Assembly: GCA_020849855.1 (NCBI GenBank)
Contig: JADZFO010000034.1
Span: forward strand, 62,001 to 126,000
Reading direction: 5' to 3'
Length of the DNA: 64,000 bases
DNA from: a bacterium
Lineage (GTDB): Bacteria > 4484-113 > JAFGCY01
Part shown: piece after piece, positions 46,399 to 54,961 of the stretch
How the letters are laid out: each line of letters begins with the position of its first letter
Position numbering within the stretch: the stretch's first letter is position 1
Notes under the pieces: model-generated
The model's input: the letters and a program-made list of their open reading frames with translations, nothing else
What the model was told of the DNA's origin: nothing
Database searches by the model: none
Position numbers and translations under genes: made by a program

Positions 46399-47667
46399 GT
46401 GATTGATCTCCTGATAGGCCCCTGCGCGCAGCTTCTCACGCTGGCCGGCGGAAGCGCCAGAGCGCGCCGCGGGCCCGAAATGGCGCAGCTTGGCCTGCTG
46501 GAGCGCGCCGCTCTGGGCATTGACCTGGCCACAGGCACCATCGAGTTCGCCGGTCCCTGGGAAGCTGTTCCCAGGGACGCAATGGCGCCCGGCTGCCCGG
46601 TGATCGACGCCTCGGGCTGCGTCGTCCTGCCGGGCTTTGTGGACAGCCACACACACCTGGTTTACGGCGGCTGCCGCGCAGACGAGTTCCACCGCCGCTG
46701 CCGCGGCGAGAGCTACCAGCAGATCGCAGAAGCCGGCGGCGGCATCCTGTCCTCGGTCAAGGCTACCCGCGCCGCCAGCGGCGAAGAGCTGGAGGCGGCT
46801 GCCCGCCAGCGCCTGCACTGCTTCTACAGCGCCGGTACCACAACAGTTGAAATCAAGAGCGGCTATGGCCTGGAGCAGGGGACAGAGATCCGCATGCTGG
46901 AGGCAATCAGCCGACTGCGTGAGACTGAGCCTGCCATCATCTGCGCAACCTACATGGGCGCGCATGCCTTTCCCCCCGGGGCTGATCGCACCGCCTACAC
47001 TGAGGAAGTCGCAGCGGCCCTCAGCCGGATTGACGAGGACGGCCTGGCTGACTTCTATGACATCTTTGTTGACCCACTGGCCTTCGGCCAGGCTGAAGCA
47101 GAGAAGATCATTGCCGCGGGCCGCCGCACCGGCATGGGCCTTAAGCTGCATGGCGACGAGTTCGGCGATGACGGCACAGCCGCCTGGGGCGCTGCCCTGG
47201 GGGCGGTAAGCATCGACCACCTGGGCGGAATCTCAGATGCCGGCATAGAGGCCCTCGCGCACAGCAACAGCATCGCCACGCTGCTCCCCGGCACCATGTT
47301 CTTCACGCGGCACGGCAGCTATGCGCCGGCCCGCCGCATGATCGACGCCGGCTGCGCCGTCGCGCTGGCCACCGACCACAACCCGGGCAGCAGCATGCTC
47401 TATTCCCTGCCCTTTGTCATGACCCTGGCAGCGCTCAACATGGGCATGAGCCCGGAAGAGTGCATAACGGCCGCAACCATCAACGGCGCCCACGCGCTGC
47501 AGCTGGGCTCCATTACAGGCAGCCTTGAGCCCGGCAAGCGGGCTGATGTGGTTATAGCCGCCGTTCCGGACTACCGCGAGCTGGCCTATCACGTCGGCCG
47601 CGACCTGATCCGCGATGTCTTCATCCGCGGCCGGGCGGTCAAGCGCAAGGGCCTGCCCGCGGTCTGA
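46399..47667 (+). CDS. hutI: Imidazolonepropionase
   Basis: A 422-residue amidohydrolase that opens 4-imidazolone-5-propionate to N-formimino-glutamate in histidine breakdown. DSHTHLVYGG (metal His pair), IKSGYGLE, YMGAHAFPP, HGDEFGDDG, DHLGG and TDHNPGS all match HutI. GTG start with TATAAT six bases upstream and no ribosome site. hutH follows after 75 bases; hutU and hutG/hutF are not in the window. Confidence 0.94.
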   Translation: MIDLLIGPCAQLLTLAGGSARARRGPEMAQLGLLERAALGIDLATGTIEFAGPWEAVPRDAMAPGCPVIDASGCVVLPGFVDSHTHLVYGGCRADEFHRRCRGESYQQIAEAGGGILSSVKATRAASGEELEAAARQRLHCFYSAGTTTVEIKSGYGLEQGTEIRMLEAISRLRETEPAIICATYMGAHAFPPGADRTAYTEEVAAALSRIDEDGLADFYDIFVDPLAFGQAEAEKIIAAGRRTGMGLKLHGDEFGDDGTAAWGAALGAVSIDHLGGISDAGIEALAHSNSIATLLPGTMFFTRHGSYAPARRMIDAGCAVALATDHNPGSSMLYSLPFVMTLAALNMGMSPEECITAATINGAHALQLGSITGSLEPGKRADVVIAAVPDYRELAYHVGRDLIRDVFIRGRAVKRKGLPAV

Positions 47668-47742
47668 GTTGGAAACAGCACACTCTGCGCTGAGCGGCGG
47701 CGCCAGCATCCGCTAACATAGCGCCCCGAGGAAGGTAGCCCT

Positions 47743-49305
47743 ATGCCACTGCAGATTGACGGCCAGAGCCTGGACATCCACCATATTGAGAAGGTGGCCC
47801 GGCACGGCGAAACCCTGACACTCAGCCCCGGAGCGCGTGAAGCCGTGCTGGCCAGCGAAGCCACTGTGCGCCGTCTGGTCGATTCCGGCGCCGCGATTTA
47901 TGGCGTCACGACCGGCATCGGCGAGTTCGCCCGCATCCGTGTCAGCCCGGAGCAGGGCGAAGAGCTGCAGCGCCGCATCATCTTCAGCCACGCGGCCGGC
48001 ACCGGGGACCCGCAGCCTGTGCCGGTGGTCCGCGCGGCCATGACAGCCCGCGCCAACACCCTCAGCAAGGGCTACAGCGGCGTGCGCCTGAGCACAATCG
48101 AAACCTACCTGCAGATGCTCAACCGCGGCGTCATCCCGGTCGTGTACGAGAAGGGCAGCCTTGGCGTATCCGGCGACCTGTCCCCGCTCAGCCAGCTGGC
48201 GCTGGTTGTTATCGGCGCGGGCGAAGCCTGGTTCGAAGGAGAGCGCATGCCCGGCGCCCAGGCCATGGCCCGGGCTGGCATAGAGCCCGTGCGCCTGACC
48301 TACAAGGAAGGCCTCGGCCTGATCAACGGCACGCAGATGATGGCCGGTGAGGCCGCCCTGCTGCTTTGCGATACCGAGCGCCTCTACCAGCATGCCCTGC
48401 TGAGCTATGCGATGAGCCTGGAAGCCCTGAAGGCCGTGGGCCAGCCCTTTGACCCGCGCGTGCACCAGCTCAAGCCCCAGGAGGGCCAGGCATACACCGC
48501 CGAGCAGCTGCGCCGGCTCTGGGAAGGCTCTGAGATCCTCGCCGACCCGACCGGGCGCGTGCAGGACGGCTACTCTGTCCGCTGCACCCCGCAGATCATG
48601 GCCCCCTCCTGGCGGGCCCTGCGCAACGCCATTGAGGTGGTGGAAACCGAGATCAACAGTGCCGCCGACAACCCGCTCTTCTTCAGCGATTCGACCGAAT
48701 GCCTCGCCGCGGCGAACTTCCACGGCCAGGCCATCGCCATGGCCATGGACTTCATGGCCATCGCCACCACCGAGATCGGCAGCCTCGCCGAGCGGCATAC
48801 CAACCGCCTGCTCAATCCGGTGCTCTCGGGCCTGCCGGACTTCCTCATCGACGGCAAGGGCCTGAACAGCGGTCTGATGGTGGCGCAGTACACTCAGGCC
48901 GCCCTGCTGGCCGAGAACCGCGTATTCAGCCACCCGGCGGTGGTGGACAACGTGTCCGTCTCGGCCGACCAGGAGGACCACGTCTGCATGGGTTCCGTCT
49001 GCGTGCGCAAGTACAAGGAAGTCCTGCGCAACACAGAGGCCATCCTGGCGATCCAGTTCCTTTGCGCCGCCCAGGCCCTGGATTTCCGCCTGCGCGGCGT
49101 CGGCATGGGCAGCGCTCCGGCGGGAGGTGACCCGGCGGCCGGCTCCTCTTCCCCGGCCTGGAAGCTGGGGCGTGGCACTGGCGCGGCCTATGAGCTCATC
49201 CGCAATACCGTCAGCTTCATGGAAGAGGACCGCCCGCTGGTCAACGACATCGAAAAGATCGCTGACATGGTGCGCAGCGGGACTCTCCTGGCGGCCCTGG
49301 CCTAG
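47743..49305 (+). CDS. hutH: Histidine ammonia-lyase with Val-Ser-Gly triad
   Basis: A 520-residue enzyme that deaminates histidine to urocanate. IYGVTTGIGEF (Tyr53 region), FSHAAGTGDP (His83, histidine-specific), INGTQ, VQDGYSVRCTPQ and DQEDHVCMG agree with HAL. The triad that cyclises into the MIO cofactor is normally Ala142-Ser143-Gly144; here codon 142 is GTA (Val), giving GSLGVSGDLSPL. Whether MIO still forms is an open question. The start has GAGGAAGG. Partner of hutI upstream. Confidence 0.92.
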   Translation: MPLQIDGQSLDIHHIEKVARHGETLTLSPGAREAVLASEATVRRLVDSGAAIYGVTTGIGEFARIRVSPEQGEELQRRIIFSHAAGTGDPQPVPVVRAAMTARANTLSKGYSGVRLSTIETYLQMLNRGVIPVVYEKGSLGVSGDLSPLSQLALVVIGAGEAWFEGERMPGAQAMARAGIEPVRLTYKEGLGLINGTQMMAGEAALLLCDTERLYQHALLSYAMSLEALKAVGQPFDPRVHQLKPQEGQAYTAEQLRRLWEGSEILADPTGRVQDGYSVRCTPQIMAPSWRALRNAIEVVETEINSAADNPLFFSDSTECLAAANFHGQAIAMAMDFMAIATTEIGSLAERHTNRLLNPVLSGLPDFLIDGKGLNSGLMVAQYTQAALLAENRVFSHPAVVDNVSVSADQEDHVCMGSVCVRKYKEVLRNTEAILAIQFLCAAQALDFRLRGVGMGSAPAGGDPAAGSSSPAWKLGRGTGAAYELIRNTVSFMEEDRPLVNDIEKIADMVRSGTLLAALA

Positions 49306-49329
49306 CCGTCTCCAGTGACGCAGGTTTCT

Positions 49330-49449
49330 CTAGTGACGCAGGGCAAGGAGCGCCAGTAGCAGGAGGCCAAAGAAGCTCATGATTCCCAGCAGGCCAAGGC
49401 CCGCCCGTCTGCGCATCCTCATCCGTCGCATCCTGCGAAAAGCAAACAT
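49330..49449 (-). CDS. Small Arg-rich membrane protein
   Basis: A 39-residue open frame: an Arg/Met-rich start (FAFRRMRRMRMRRRAG) and one transmembrane helix (LGLLGIMSFFGLLLLALLAL). The ATG at 49449 has GAGG nine bases ahead; an ATG three codons upstream touches that site. The charged-then-hydrophobic layout fits a single-pass inner membrane peptide. It lies convergent to hutH. Function unknown; coding status is tentative. Confidence 0.45.
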   Translation of the reverse strand: MFAFRRMRRMRMRRRAGLGLLGIMSFFGLLLLALLALRH

Positions 49450-49554
49450 CTGATCCATCCTCAGCGCTGGTTGCGCTGCAGCGGCTTGGATCACACAGGC
49501 CGGGCCGGAGTTTCAGCCAGCGGGGACACAGCAGTCGCAGGGCGAAACTTTGCC

Positions 49555-49583
49555 TTGACAAGCGCGCGGTCCTTCGGTATAAA
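49555..49583 (+). promoter_or_regulatory. Promoter of tRNA-Gly(GCC)
   Basis: TTGACA (49555-49560), 17-base spacer, TATAAA (49578-49583), 11 bases before the tRNA. This is a near-perfect sigma-70 site. Confidence 0.85.
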
Positions 49584-49594
49584 TACCGTCCCAC

Positions 49595-49669
49595 GCAGGA
49601 GTAGTTCAGTGGTAGAACACTTCCTTGCCAAGGAAGGGGTCGCGAGTTCGAACCTCGTCTCCTGCTCCA
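49595..49669 (+). tRNA. tRNA-Gly (anticodon GCC)
   Basis: Acceptor GCAGGAG/CTCCTGC, anticodon stem CTTCC/GGAAG with loop TTGCCAA (GCC, reads GGC/GGT) and an encoded CCA end. Confidence 0.95.
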
Positions 49670-49709
49670 TTTTCTTTCCCAGCCCGGCCGCCCTGCGGTT
49701 CTGGCGCGC

Positions 49710-49913
49710 CTAGATTCCTGATCCTCTGCGCTTCAGCCAGAGTATGTAGTCCACATACTGCATGGAAACCAGCGGGTGGGTGTCAAATACTTCCCAGCCC
49801 TCAGCGCCAAGCGCATTCAGCTCCGTCATCAGCGCCGCTGTCTCCTGCACGAACTTCTCATCAGTCAACAGCCACTGCCGCAGCCTGAAAGTCCTGTATT
49901 CCCAGCTCTGCAT
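49710..49913 (-). CDS. Small protein, DUF4177-like
   Basis: A 67-residue protein starting SWEYRTFRL with LNALGAEGWEVF in the middle and a closing ILWLKR strand, the pattern of the DUF4177 small-protein family (WEY..., LN.LG.EGWE). GGGAGTAAT precedes the ATG. Function unknown. Confidence 0.65.
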   Translation of the reverse strand: MQSWEYRTFRLRQWLLTDEKFVQETAALMTELNALGAEGWEVFDTHPLVSMQYVDYILWLKRRGSGI

Positions 49914-50042
49914 CCATTACTCCCGATTGTGTTTGACAGGACAGCGGCAAAGGCAGCGCCCGGCTGCCGCAGCAAGAATAACACCCTTGGGGGCGGAGTT
50001 TTTGCAGCTGCCCGGCCGGTCAATCCAGGCGGGCTTCAGTGC

Positions 50043-50048
50043 TACAAT
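50043..50048 (+). promoter_or_regulatory. -10 element of uppP (leaderless)
   Basis: TACAAT seven bases before GTG at 50056. Confidence 0.55.
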
Positions 50049-50055
50049 CCCGCGC

Positions 50056-50859
50056 GTGGAAATCCTCGAGTACGCCCTGCTGGGCCTCTTGCAGGGCCTG
50101 ACCGAGTTCCTGCCCGTCAGTTCAAAGAGCCATCTTCTGCTCGCCCAGCACTGGCTGGGCCTCAACCCCCGCGGCGTCGTCACTGAAATCTCCCTGCACG
50201 TCGCCACCCTGCTGTCCGTGCTGCTGGTCTACCGCGGCGAGCTGCTGCGCATCTTTCGCGAGCGCGACTGGGCCTATATCGGCCGCCTCGCTTTGGCTAC
50301 ATGTGTCACCGTCGCGCTGATCCTGCCCCTCAAGGACCGCATCGAAGCCCTCGCCGACAGCCCGGCGGTGATCCCCTGGACCGGCGGCCTGCTACTGGTG
50401 ACGGCCCTCTGGCTGATCCTGGCCGACCTGCGGATCCGCCGCAGCAAGGCTGCGGCGACTCCTCGCCGACCGCTGAGCTGGCTGGGGGCCGCCCTGGTCG
50501 GCCTGGCCCAGGGCATCGCCATCCTGCCCGGCATCAGCCGCTCCGGCTCCACCATCGGCGCCGGCCTGCAGCTTGGCGAGGACCGGGAGAATGCGGCGCG
50601 CTTCAGCTTCCTGCTCTCTGTGCCGGTCATCCTAGGCGCGGCTGTTCTGAGCCTTGGCGACTTCAAGGACGCCCTAGCAGCCGGCGCTAACGGCGGCGGA
50701 GACCTGAACCTGGCCGGGCTGGCAGTCGCATTCGTGGTAGCGCTGCTCAGCGGTGTTGGCGCGATCTACCTTGTGCTCTGGATGCTGCGCCGGGCCAGCC
50801 TGCTGTGGTTCGCCGGCTATTGCGTGCTGCTGGGCTGCGTCACCCTGATCCTGCGCTGA
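50056..50859 (+). CDS. uppP: Undecaprenyl-diphosphate phosphatase
   Basis: A 267-residue integral membrane enzyme (BacA family) that recycles undecaprenyl diphosphate to the monophosphate carrier for peptidoglycan and the surface polysaccharides. The two catalytic regions GLTEFLPVSSKSHL (about 12-25) and GISRSGSTIGAGL (about 160) are intact, with eight or so helices. The frame extends far upstream, but GTG 50056 fits a TACAAT seven bases ahead. Confidence 0.94.
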   Translation: MEILEYALLGLLQGLTEFLPVSSKSHLLLAQHWLGLNPRGVVTEISLHVATLLSVLLVYRGELLRIFRERDWAYIGRLALATCVTVALILPLKDRIEALADSPAVIPWTGGLLLVTALWLILADLRIRRSKAAATPRRPLSWLGAALVGLAQGIAILPGISRSGSTIGAGLQLGEDRENAARFSFLLSVPVILGAAVLSLGDFKDALAAGANGGGDLNLAGLAVAFVVALLSGVGAIYLVLWMLRRASLLWFAGYCVLLGCVTLILR

Positions 50860-50870
50860 GCGGCCAGCCC

Positions 50871-50876
50871 TACAAT
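50871..50876 (+). promoter_or_regulatory. -10 element of the VOC gene (leaderless)
   Basis: TACAAT six bases before ATG at 50883. Confidence 0.5.
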
Positions 50877-50882
50877 TGAGGC

Positions 50883-51275
50883 ATGTCTCCGGCCCTGAAA
50901 CAGCCCCTCGGCAGCCTGCATGTGCACCGCGTTGTGCTGGAGATGAAGCGCTCCATCGACTGGTACGTCACCACGCTTGGGCTGTTCTATGACCACGGCG
51001 TGCGCGACACCGCCTGGCTTAGCGCACCAGGCCTCATCCTGACCCTCAGCCCCGGCAGCCCTGAACCCGACCCGCAGGCCTACTTCGGCTTTGCCCTCGC
51101 TACGCCGGAAGAGCTGGACAGCACCTATCAGCGCCTGCACAGCCGTTTCGAGCGTCTCAGCGGCCCGGCGGATATCGCCGGCGGCCGGCCCTTCTTCTTC
51201 ACTTACGACCCCGACGACTACCCCATCATCTTCAGCTACCAGAAGATGGACTACCCGGAGAAATGGAAGGTTTAG
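50883..51275 (+). CDS. VOC-superfamily (glyoxalase-like) protein
   Basis: A 130-residue VOC fold: LHVHRVVLEMKRSIDWYVTTLGL opens it (read in parts), with the first metal His and the W-Y helix, and FFFTYDPDDYPIIFSY closes it. Such proteins bind a divalent metal and act as glyoxalases, dioxygenases or resistance proteins; the substrate here is unknown. It overlaps the next gene by 13 bases. Confidence 0.75.
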   Translation: MSPALKQPLGSLHVHRVVLEMKRSIDWYVTTLGLFYDHGVRDTAWLSAPGLILTLSPGSPEPDPQAYFGFALATPEELDSTYQRLHSRFERLSGPADIAGGRPFFFTYDPDDYPIIFSYQKMDYPEKWKV

Positions 51276-51703
51276 GCAGCTTTGACCGTGAGAACCGGCG
51301 AATAGCCTTCGTCTGGGGCATGCTGGGCGTTTTGGTACTGCTGGGCTTCTTCGCCAACAGCGCAGAAAGCCGCTGGCGCTATAGCCAGGGGCAGCGGGTC
51401 AGGATGCTTGTGCTGAGCCTGGAGCAGCACCGCAGGATGCAGGATGAGTACAAGCTTGTTGAGGCCAGCGCGCCGCTGGACAGCCCGGCCAGCCATGTAA
51501 TGCCAGGCGACTCACTCTTCTACAATCACCAGCCTGGGGATGTGATCGAGGTCCTGATGCTCCCCGGCACAATCAAGGTGCAATCAGCAGACGGGCTGGA
51601 ATACTGGAGCGGCCGCACAGAGGTCAACTGGCTGATGGCCCTGCTGCTGGCGGCCCTGGTGACCAGCATCTGGATCTGGCTGAGACAGCCAGCCAGGGCT
51701 TAG
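51263..51703 (+). CDS. Small two-helix membrane protein
   Basis: A 146-residue protein with a helix near 14-31, an extracytoplasmic beta-like domain containing QGQRVRMLVLSLE and GDVIEVLMLPGT, and a C-terminal helix (about 122-139). The layout resembles DUF3592-type proteins but without a firm match. It is coupled to the VOC gene by a 13-base overlap. Confidence 0.55.
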   Translation: MEGLGSFDRENRRIAFVWGMLGVLVLLGFFANSAESRWRYSQGQRVRMLVLSLEQHRRMQDEYKLVEASAPLDSPASHVMPGDSLFYNHQPGDVIEVLMLPGTIKVQSADGLEYWSGRTEVNWLMALLLAALVTSIWIWLRQPARA

Positions 51704-51747
51704 CGGATGCGCGAAGCGAGCCTGCCCGGGGCTCACTTTCAGCGCGC

Positions 51748-51753
51748 TACAAT
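51748..51753 (+). promoter_or_regulatory. -10 element of the repeat-protein gene (leaderless)
   Basis: TACAAT six bases before ATG at 51760. Confidence 0.55.
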
Positions 51754-51759
51754 CGAACC

Positions 51760-53916
51760 ATGCGCAGCATCCCACTGCTGGCCGCGCTCGGCGCCGGCCT
51801 CGTCATCGCCAGTTCCTCCGCCACTGCCTATAGCCCTGCCGGGCTTGGCCCCCAGGGCGAGCTATTTGAGCGGGCCCTGGCACAGGCCGGCCTGACACCG
51901 GCGGATGCACGCTTTGACCTGCACGACCGCGCCTACTTCGGCGGCGATAAGTACCGCCTGCCCTTCTTCGACGGCCTCACCGAAGACCCCTGGAAGCTCA
52001 GCCCGCATGTGCGCAAACTCAGCGCTATGCTGGTTGAGAAGGCCGGCGATCCGGCCACGGTGCTGATCAGCGCCCAGAGCCGGATCAGCGCTGGCGTGCG
52101 CCTTGGCCTCACCGGAGACGTGCTGGAGAAGTACAGCCAGCGTGTGACAGAGCTCGGCGCCGATAACCTGGCCGTGGCCCTCTCGGAGTACGAAGGCGTG
52201 CCTGTGGAGGCCTACCGCAACCTGCAGGGATACGACAGCCTGCCGCCCGCCATCCGAGACAACGCCGCCCTGCTGCTCTTCGTACTGCCGGATGTGCAGG
52301 AGTACCGCACCCGCGGGCTGACGCAGCCGATGCTGGATCTGGGGCTCAACCCGCTGGAGGTGCAGACCAAAGTGCTTGAGGCTGCCCGGGCTGAGGAAGA
52401 GGATGACGACCTGGGCAACCAGCTTGATACCACCCTGCTTATCGAGAAGCTGCTTGACCACACGGACCAGCATCTGCTGAACACCGGCGCTACCCTGCTG
52501 GCCATTGCCGCCCAGCGTGTGCGGGACAACCTGGCAGCCGAGCAGGCCACGCTTCAGACCGCGCAGTGGGGCTACAGCGCCGATACCACCTTCGGCCGCA
52601 TTGAGCTCAGCTCCAACAGCACGGAGGCCAGTGTGGATGTCCCCCTGGTACTGGCCATCCATGGCTATGGCGACGACAACTTCCTGATGACGCCGGCCGC
52701 CAAGCGCGGCCTTGGCGAGGCTTACAACAACGCTGCCAGCGTGATCATCGACCTTGGCGGTAACGACAACTATGCCTCCACGGACGATGCCATCCACGGC
52801 TTCGGCGCCGGGGTCTTCGGCTATGGCTATGTCTATGACCTTGGCGGCGACGACAGCTATAAGTCCGGCTTCATTGGCCAGGGCAGCGGCATCTTTGGAA
52901 CCGGACTGCTATACGACGCCTCCGGCAACGACAGCTACACCTCGGTTGCCTCCAGCCAGGGCTCAGGCCAGTACGGCAGCGGACTGCTGATCGACCTCGC
53001 CGGCAACGACACCTATAACTGCTTCCAGACCAGCCAGGGCTATGGCTACACGCGGGGCATCGGGCTGCTGCTCGACGCCAGCGGGGATGACCGCTACATC
53101 GCAAATGACAGCGACATCCGCTTCCCCGGCCCGCAGACTGCCGAGCACAACACCTCGATGAGCCAGGGCGTGGGCAACGGCCGGCGCGGCGATTACCTTG
53201 ACGGCCACTCCTGGGCCGGCGGCGTCGGCATGCTGATCGACGGCGCCGGCAGCGACAGCTACTCCTGCGGCGTTTTCGGCCAGGCCTGCAGCTACTGGTA
53301 CGGCACCGGCATCCTCTGCGACAAGGGGCCCGGCAGCGACAGCTTCAGCGGCATCTGGTATGTCCAGGGCTCCGGGGCGCACTTCGGCCTGGCCTGCCTG
53401 CAGAACGAAGAGGGTGACGACCGCTATCTGGCCACTATGAACATGGCCCAGGGCGCGGGCCACGACTTCTCGCTGAGCTGGTTCGAGGACGCCAGCGGAA
53501 ACGACAGCTACAGCGCGCCAAACCTCAGCCTTGGCGGCGCCAACGCCAACGGCCTGGGCTTCTTCTGGGACGCCGCCGGTAATGACACCTACCGCAGCAA
53601 GGGCGTCACCCTCGGCTGTGGCGGCGGGGTCGCCGCGCCCAGCCTGCGGCAGTTCATGCTTAACCTGGGCGTCTTTGTCGATGGAGGCGGCAGCGACATC
53701 TACGAGGAAGAGCTGCCCCCGCCGGCCGCGGATGCAACCGGTTCAGCCCAGAACCAGAGCGGGACTGCCATCACTCCGCCTGGGGCAGGCCCCACTTACC
53801 GCCCCTGGGACTTCGCCGGCAACGGCCGGGCCTGGTCCAGGCCTGGCACCAGCATAGATACGGACGGAAAGCCAGTCTGCAGCCTGGAGTGGGGTGTTGG
53901 TATCGACGCCCCGTGA
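51760..53916 (+). CDS. Secreted repeat protein with about eleven 26-residue GNDSY repeats
   Basis: A 718-residue exported protein. The signal peptide (about 1-23, ending ATA) is followed by a helical domain (about 30-300). Residues about 327-655 then hold some eleven repeats of the form G-h-h-h-D-x-x-G-(N/D/S)-D-x-Y followed by a Gly/Gln-rich turn. A Pro-rich tail follows. The regular D...GND.Y register suggests a beta-helix or solenoid stacked on Asp/Gly turns, perhaps calcium-binding; it is not the RTX nonapeptide. I recognise no named family. Single gene, with its own leaderless promoter. Confidence 0.7.
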   Translation: MRSIPLLAALGAGLVIASSSATAYSPAGLGPQGELFERALAQAGLTPADARFDLHDRAYFGGDKYRLPFFDGLTEDPWKLSPHVRKLSAMLVEKAGDPATVLISAQSRISAGVRLGLTGDVLEKYSQRVTELGADNLAVALSEYEGVPVEAYRNLQGYDSLPPAIRDNAALLLFVLPDVQEYRTRGLTQPMLDLGLNPLEVQTKVLEAARAEEEDDDLGNQLDTTLLIEKLLDHTDQHLLNTGATLLAIAAQRVRDNLAAEQATLQTAQWGYSADTTFGRIELSSNSTEASVDVPLVLAIHGYGDDNFLMTPAAKRGLGEAYNNAASVIIDLGGNDNYASTDDAIHGFGAGVFGYGYVYDLGGDDSYKSGFIGQGSGIFGTGLLYDASGNDSYTSVASSQGSGQYGSGLLIDLAGNDTYNCFQTSQGYGYTRGIGLLLDASGDDRYIANDSDIRFPGPQTAEHNTSMSQGVGNGRRGDYLDGHSWAGGVGMLIDGAGSDSYSCGVFGQACSYWYGTGILCDKGPGSDSFSGIWYVQGSGAHFGLACLQNEEGDDRYLATMNMAQGAGHDFSLSWFEDASGNDSYSAPNLSLGGANANGLGFFWDAAGNDTYRSKGVTLGCGGGVAAPSLRQFMLNLGVFVDGGGSDIYEEELPPPAADATGSAQNQSGTAITPPGAGPTYRPWDFAGNGRAWSRPGTSIDTDGKPVCSLEWGVGIDAP
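52738..53715 (+). repeat. Protein-level repeat array, about 11 units of about 78 bp
   Basis: Degenerate units encode YDxxGNDSYxS-type motifs with Gly-rich spacers; one unit (around 53080-53220) carries a longer insertion. Confidence 0.7.
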
Positions 53917-54002
53917 AAAACAAAGCCGGCTCGCCACTGCCAGATCTTTCAGGGCCTGTTTTGCCGCCGGCGGGTGAGCTGGCCGATTCAGCCCAGGATC
54001 TG

Positions 54003-54019
54003 GGCCTGCGAAGCAGGCC
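54003..54019. terminator. Hairpin between convergent genes
   Basis: GGCCTGC/GCAGGCC stem with a GAA loop in the gap between the repeat-protein and PPK2 genes; no T tract. Confidence 0.4.
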
Positions 54020-54058
54020 TGCCCGCGACAGAATGCTGGCGGTAAAGACCCGACTGGA

Positions 54059-54937
54059 TCACTCCGCTTCCAGGCGCCGGCGCGCCTCCTCCAGCTTGCC
54101 ACGCTCCTCCTCGCTGAGTTTCGGATACTCCAGCTTCAGGCTGTCCAGCAGCGCGTCAATGACGTGCGCCACCGTCAGGCGCATGTACCACTTGCGGTCG
54201 GCAGGGATGACGTACCAGGGCGCGTGCTCAGTGCTTGTCCGCGTCAGCACGTCCTCGTAGGCCTCCATATAGGCATCCCAGTGCTGGCGCTCGTCGACAT
54301 CCGCGGCGCGGAACTTCCAGTTCTTCTCCGGCTCATCAATGCGCGCCAGGAAGCGCTCATTCTGCTCCTTGCGGCTGACGTTCAGATAGAACTTCAGGAT
54401 CAGCGTGCCCTGGTCGTACAGGTAGCGCTCAAAGTTGTTGATGTGCTCAAGGCGCTGCTGCCAGAGGCCATGCTGACCAGCCTCGGGCCTCGGGCTCCAG
54501 GGCGGCAGAAGCTGCGGGCCGAGGTACTGCGGGTGCACGCGCACGGCCAGCACTTCCTCGTAGTAGCTGCGGTTGAAGATGCCGATATGCCCGCGCGGCG
54601 GCAGCTCCTTTACACAGCGCCACAGAAAGTCATGCTCCAGTTCCTGCGGCGTCGGCGCCTTGAAGGAGGCCACCGAGCAGCCCATCGGGTTGACCCCGCT
54701 CATGACATGCTTGATGGTGCCGTCCTTGCCGGCGGCGTCGAGAGCCTGGAAGATCAGCAGCAGGCTGTACTGATTGCTGGCGTAGAGCCGCTCCTGGTGC
54801 TCGGCCAGCTGCTCAACCACGGCGCGCTGCAGCTCATCCGCCTGGTCGTCATCCAGCCCGCCCTGTTTGTCCGCCGGGTCCCAGTCCTTCAGGCGGACTT
54901 CAGTGCCCGGCCTGACGCGATACTTCTCCCAGAACAT
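54059..54937 (-). CDS. ppk2: Polyphosphate kinase 2 family protein
   Basis: A 292-residue P-loop kinase transferring phosphate between polyphosphate and nucleotides. QALDAAGKDGTIKHVMSG (Walker A, about 65-82) and FNRSYYEEVLAVRVHP (Walker B region) are characteristic, and FLWRCVKELPPRG lies between. The RDxxK-type lid follows. AMP, ADP or broader specificity cannot be read by eye. The ATG at 54937 has a TATCCT six bases ahead. A further upstream frame extension runs into the inverted repeat and is rejected. Confidence 0.9.
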   Translation of the reverse strand: MFWEKYRVRPGTEVRLKDWDPADKQGGLDDDQADELQRAVVEQLAEHQERLYASNQYSLLLIFQALDAAGKDGTIKHVMSGVNPMGCSVASFKAPTPQELEHDFLWRCVKELPPRGHIGIFNRSYYEEVLAVRVHPQYLGPQLLPPWSPRPEAGQHGLWQQRLEHINNFERYLYDQGTLILKFYLNVSRKEQNERFLARIDEPEKNWKFRAADVDERQHWDAYMEAYEDVLTRTSTEHAPWYVIPADRKWYMRLTVAHVIDALLDSLKLEYPKLSEEERGKLEEARRRLEAE

Positions 54938-54943
54938 GGGATG

Positions 54944-54949
54944 AGGATA
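54944..54949 (-). promoter_or_regulatory. -10 element of ppk2 (leaderless)
   Basis: TATCCT on the minus strand, six bases before ATG at 54937. Confidence 0.4.
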
Positions 54950-54961
54950 GCGGATGGCGCA

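Noticed and set aside
49314-49342. Two copies of AGTGACGCAGG after hutH as a start of a CRISPR or repeat array
   Set aside because: There are only two short copies 18 bases apart; nothing like spacers follows.
52738-53715. RTX calcium-binding haemolysin repeats
   Set aside because: The nonapeptide GGxGxDxUx spacing is absent; the period is about 26 residues with a GND-Y core.
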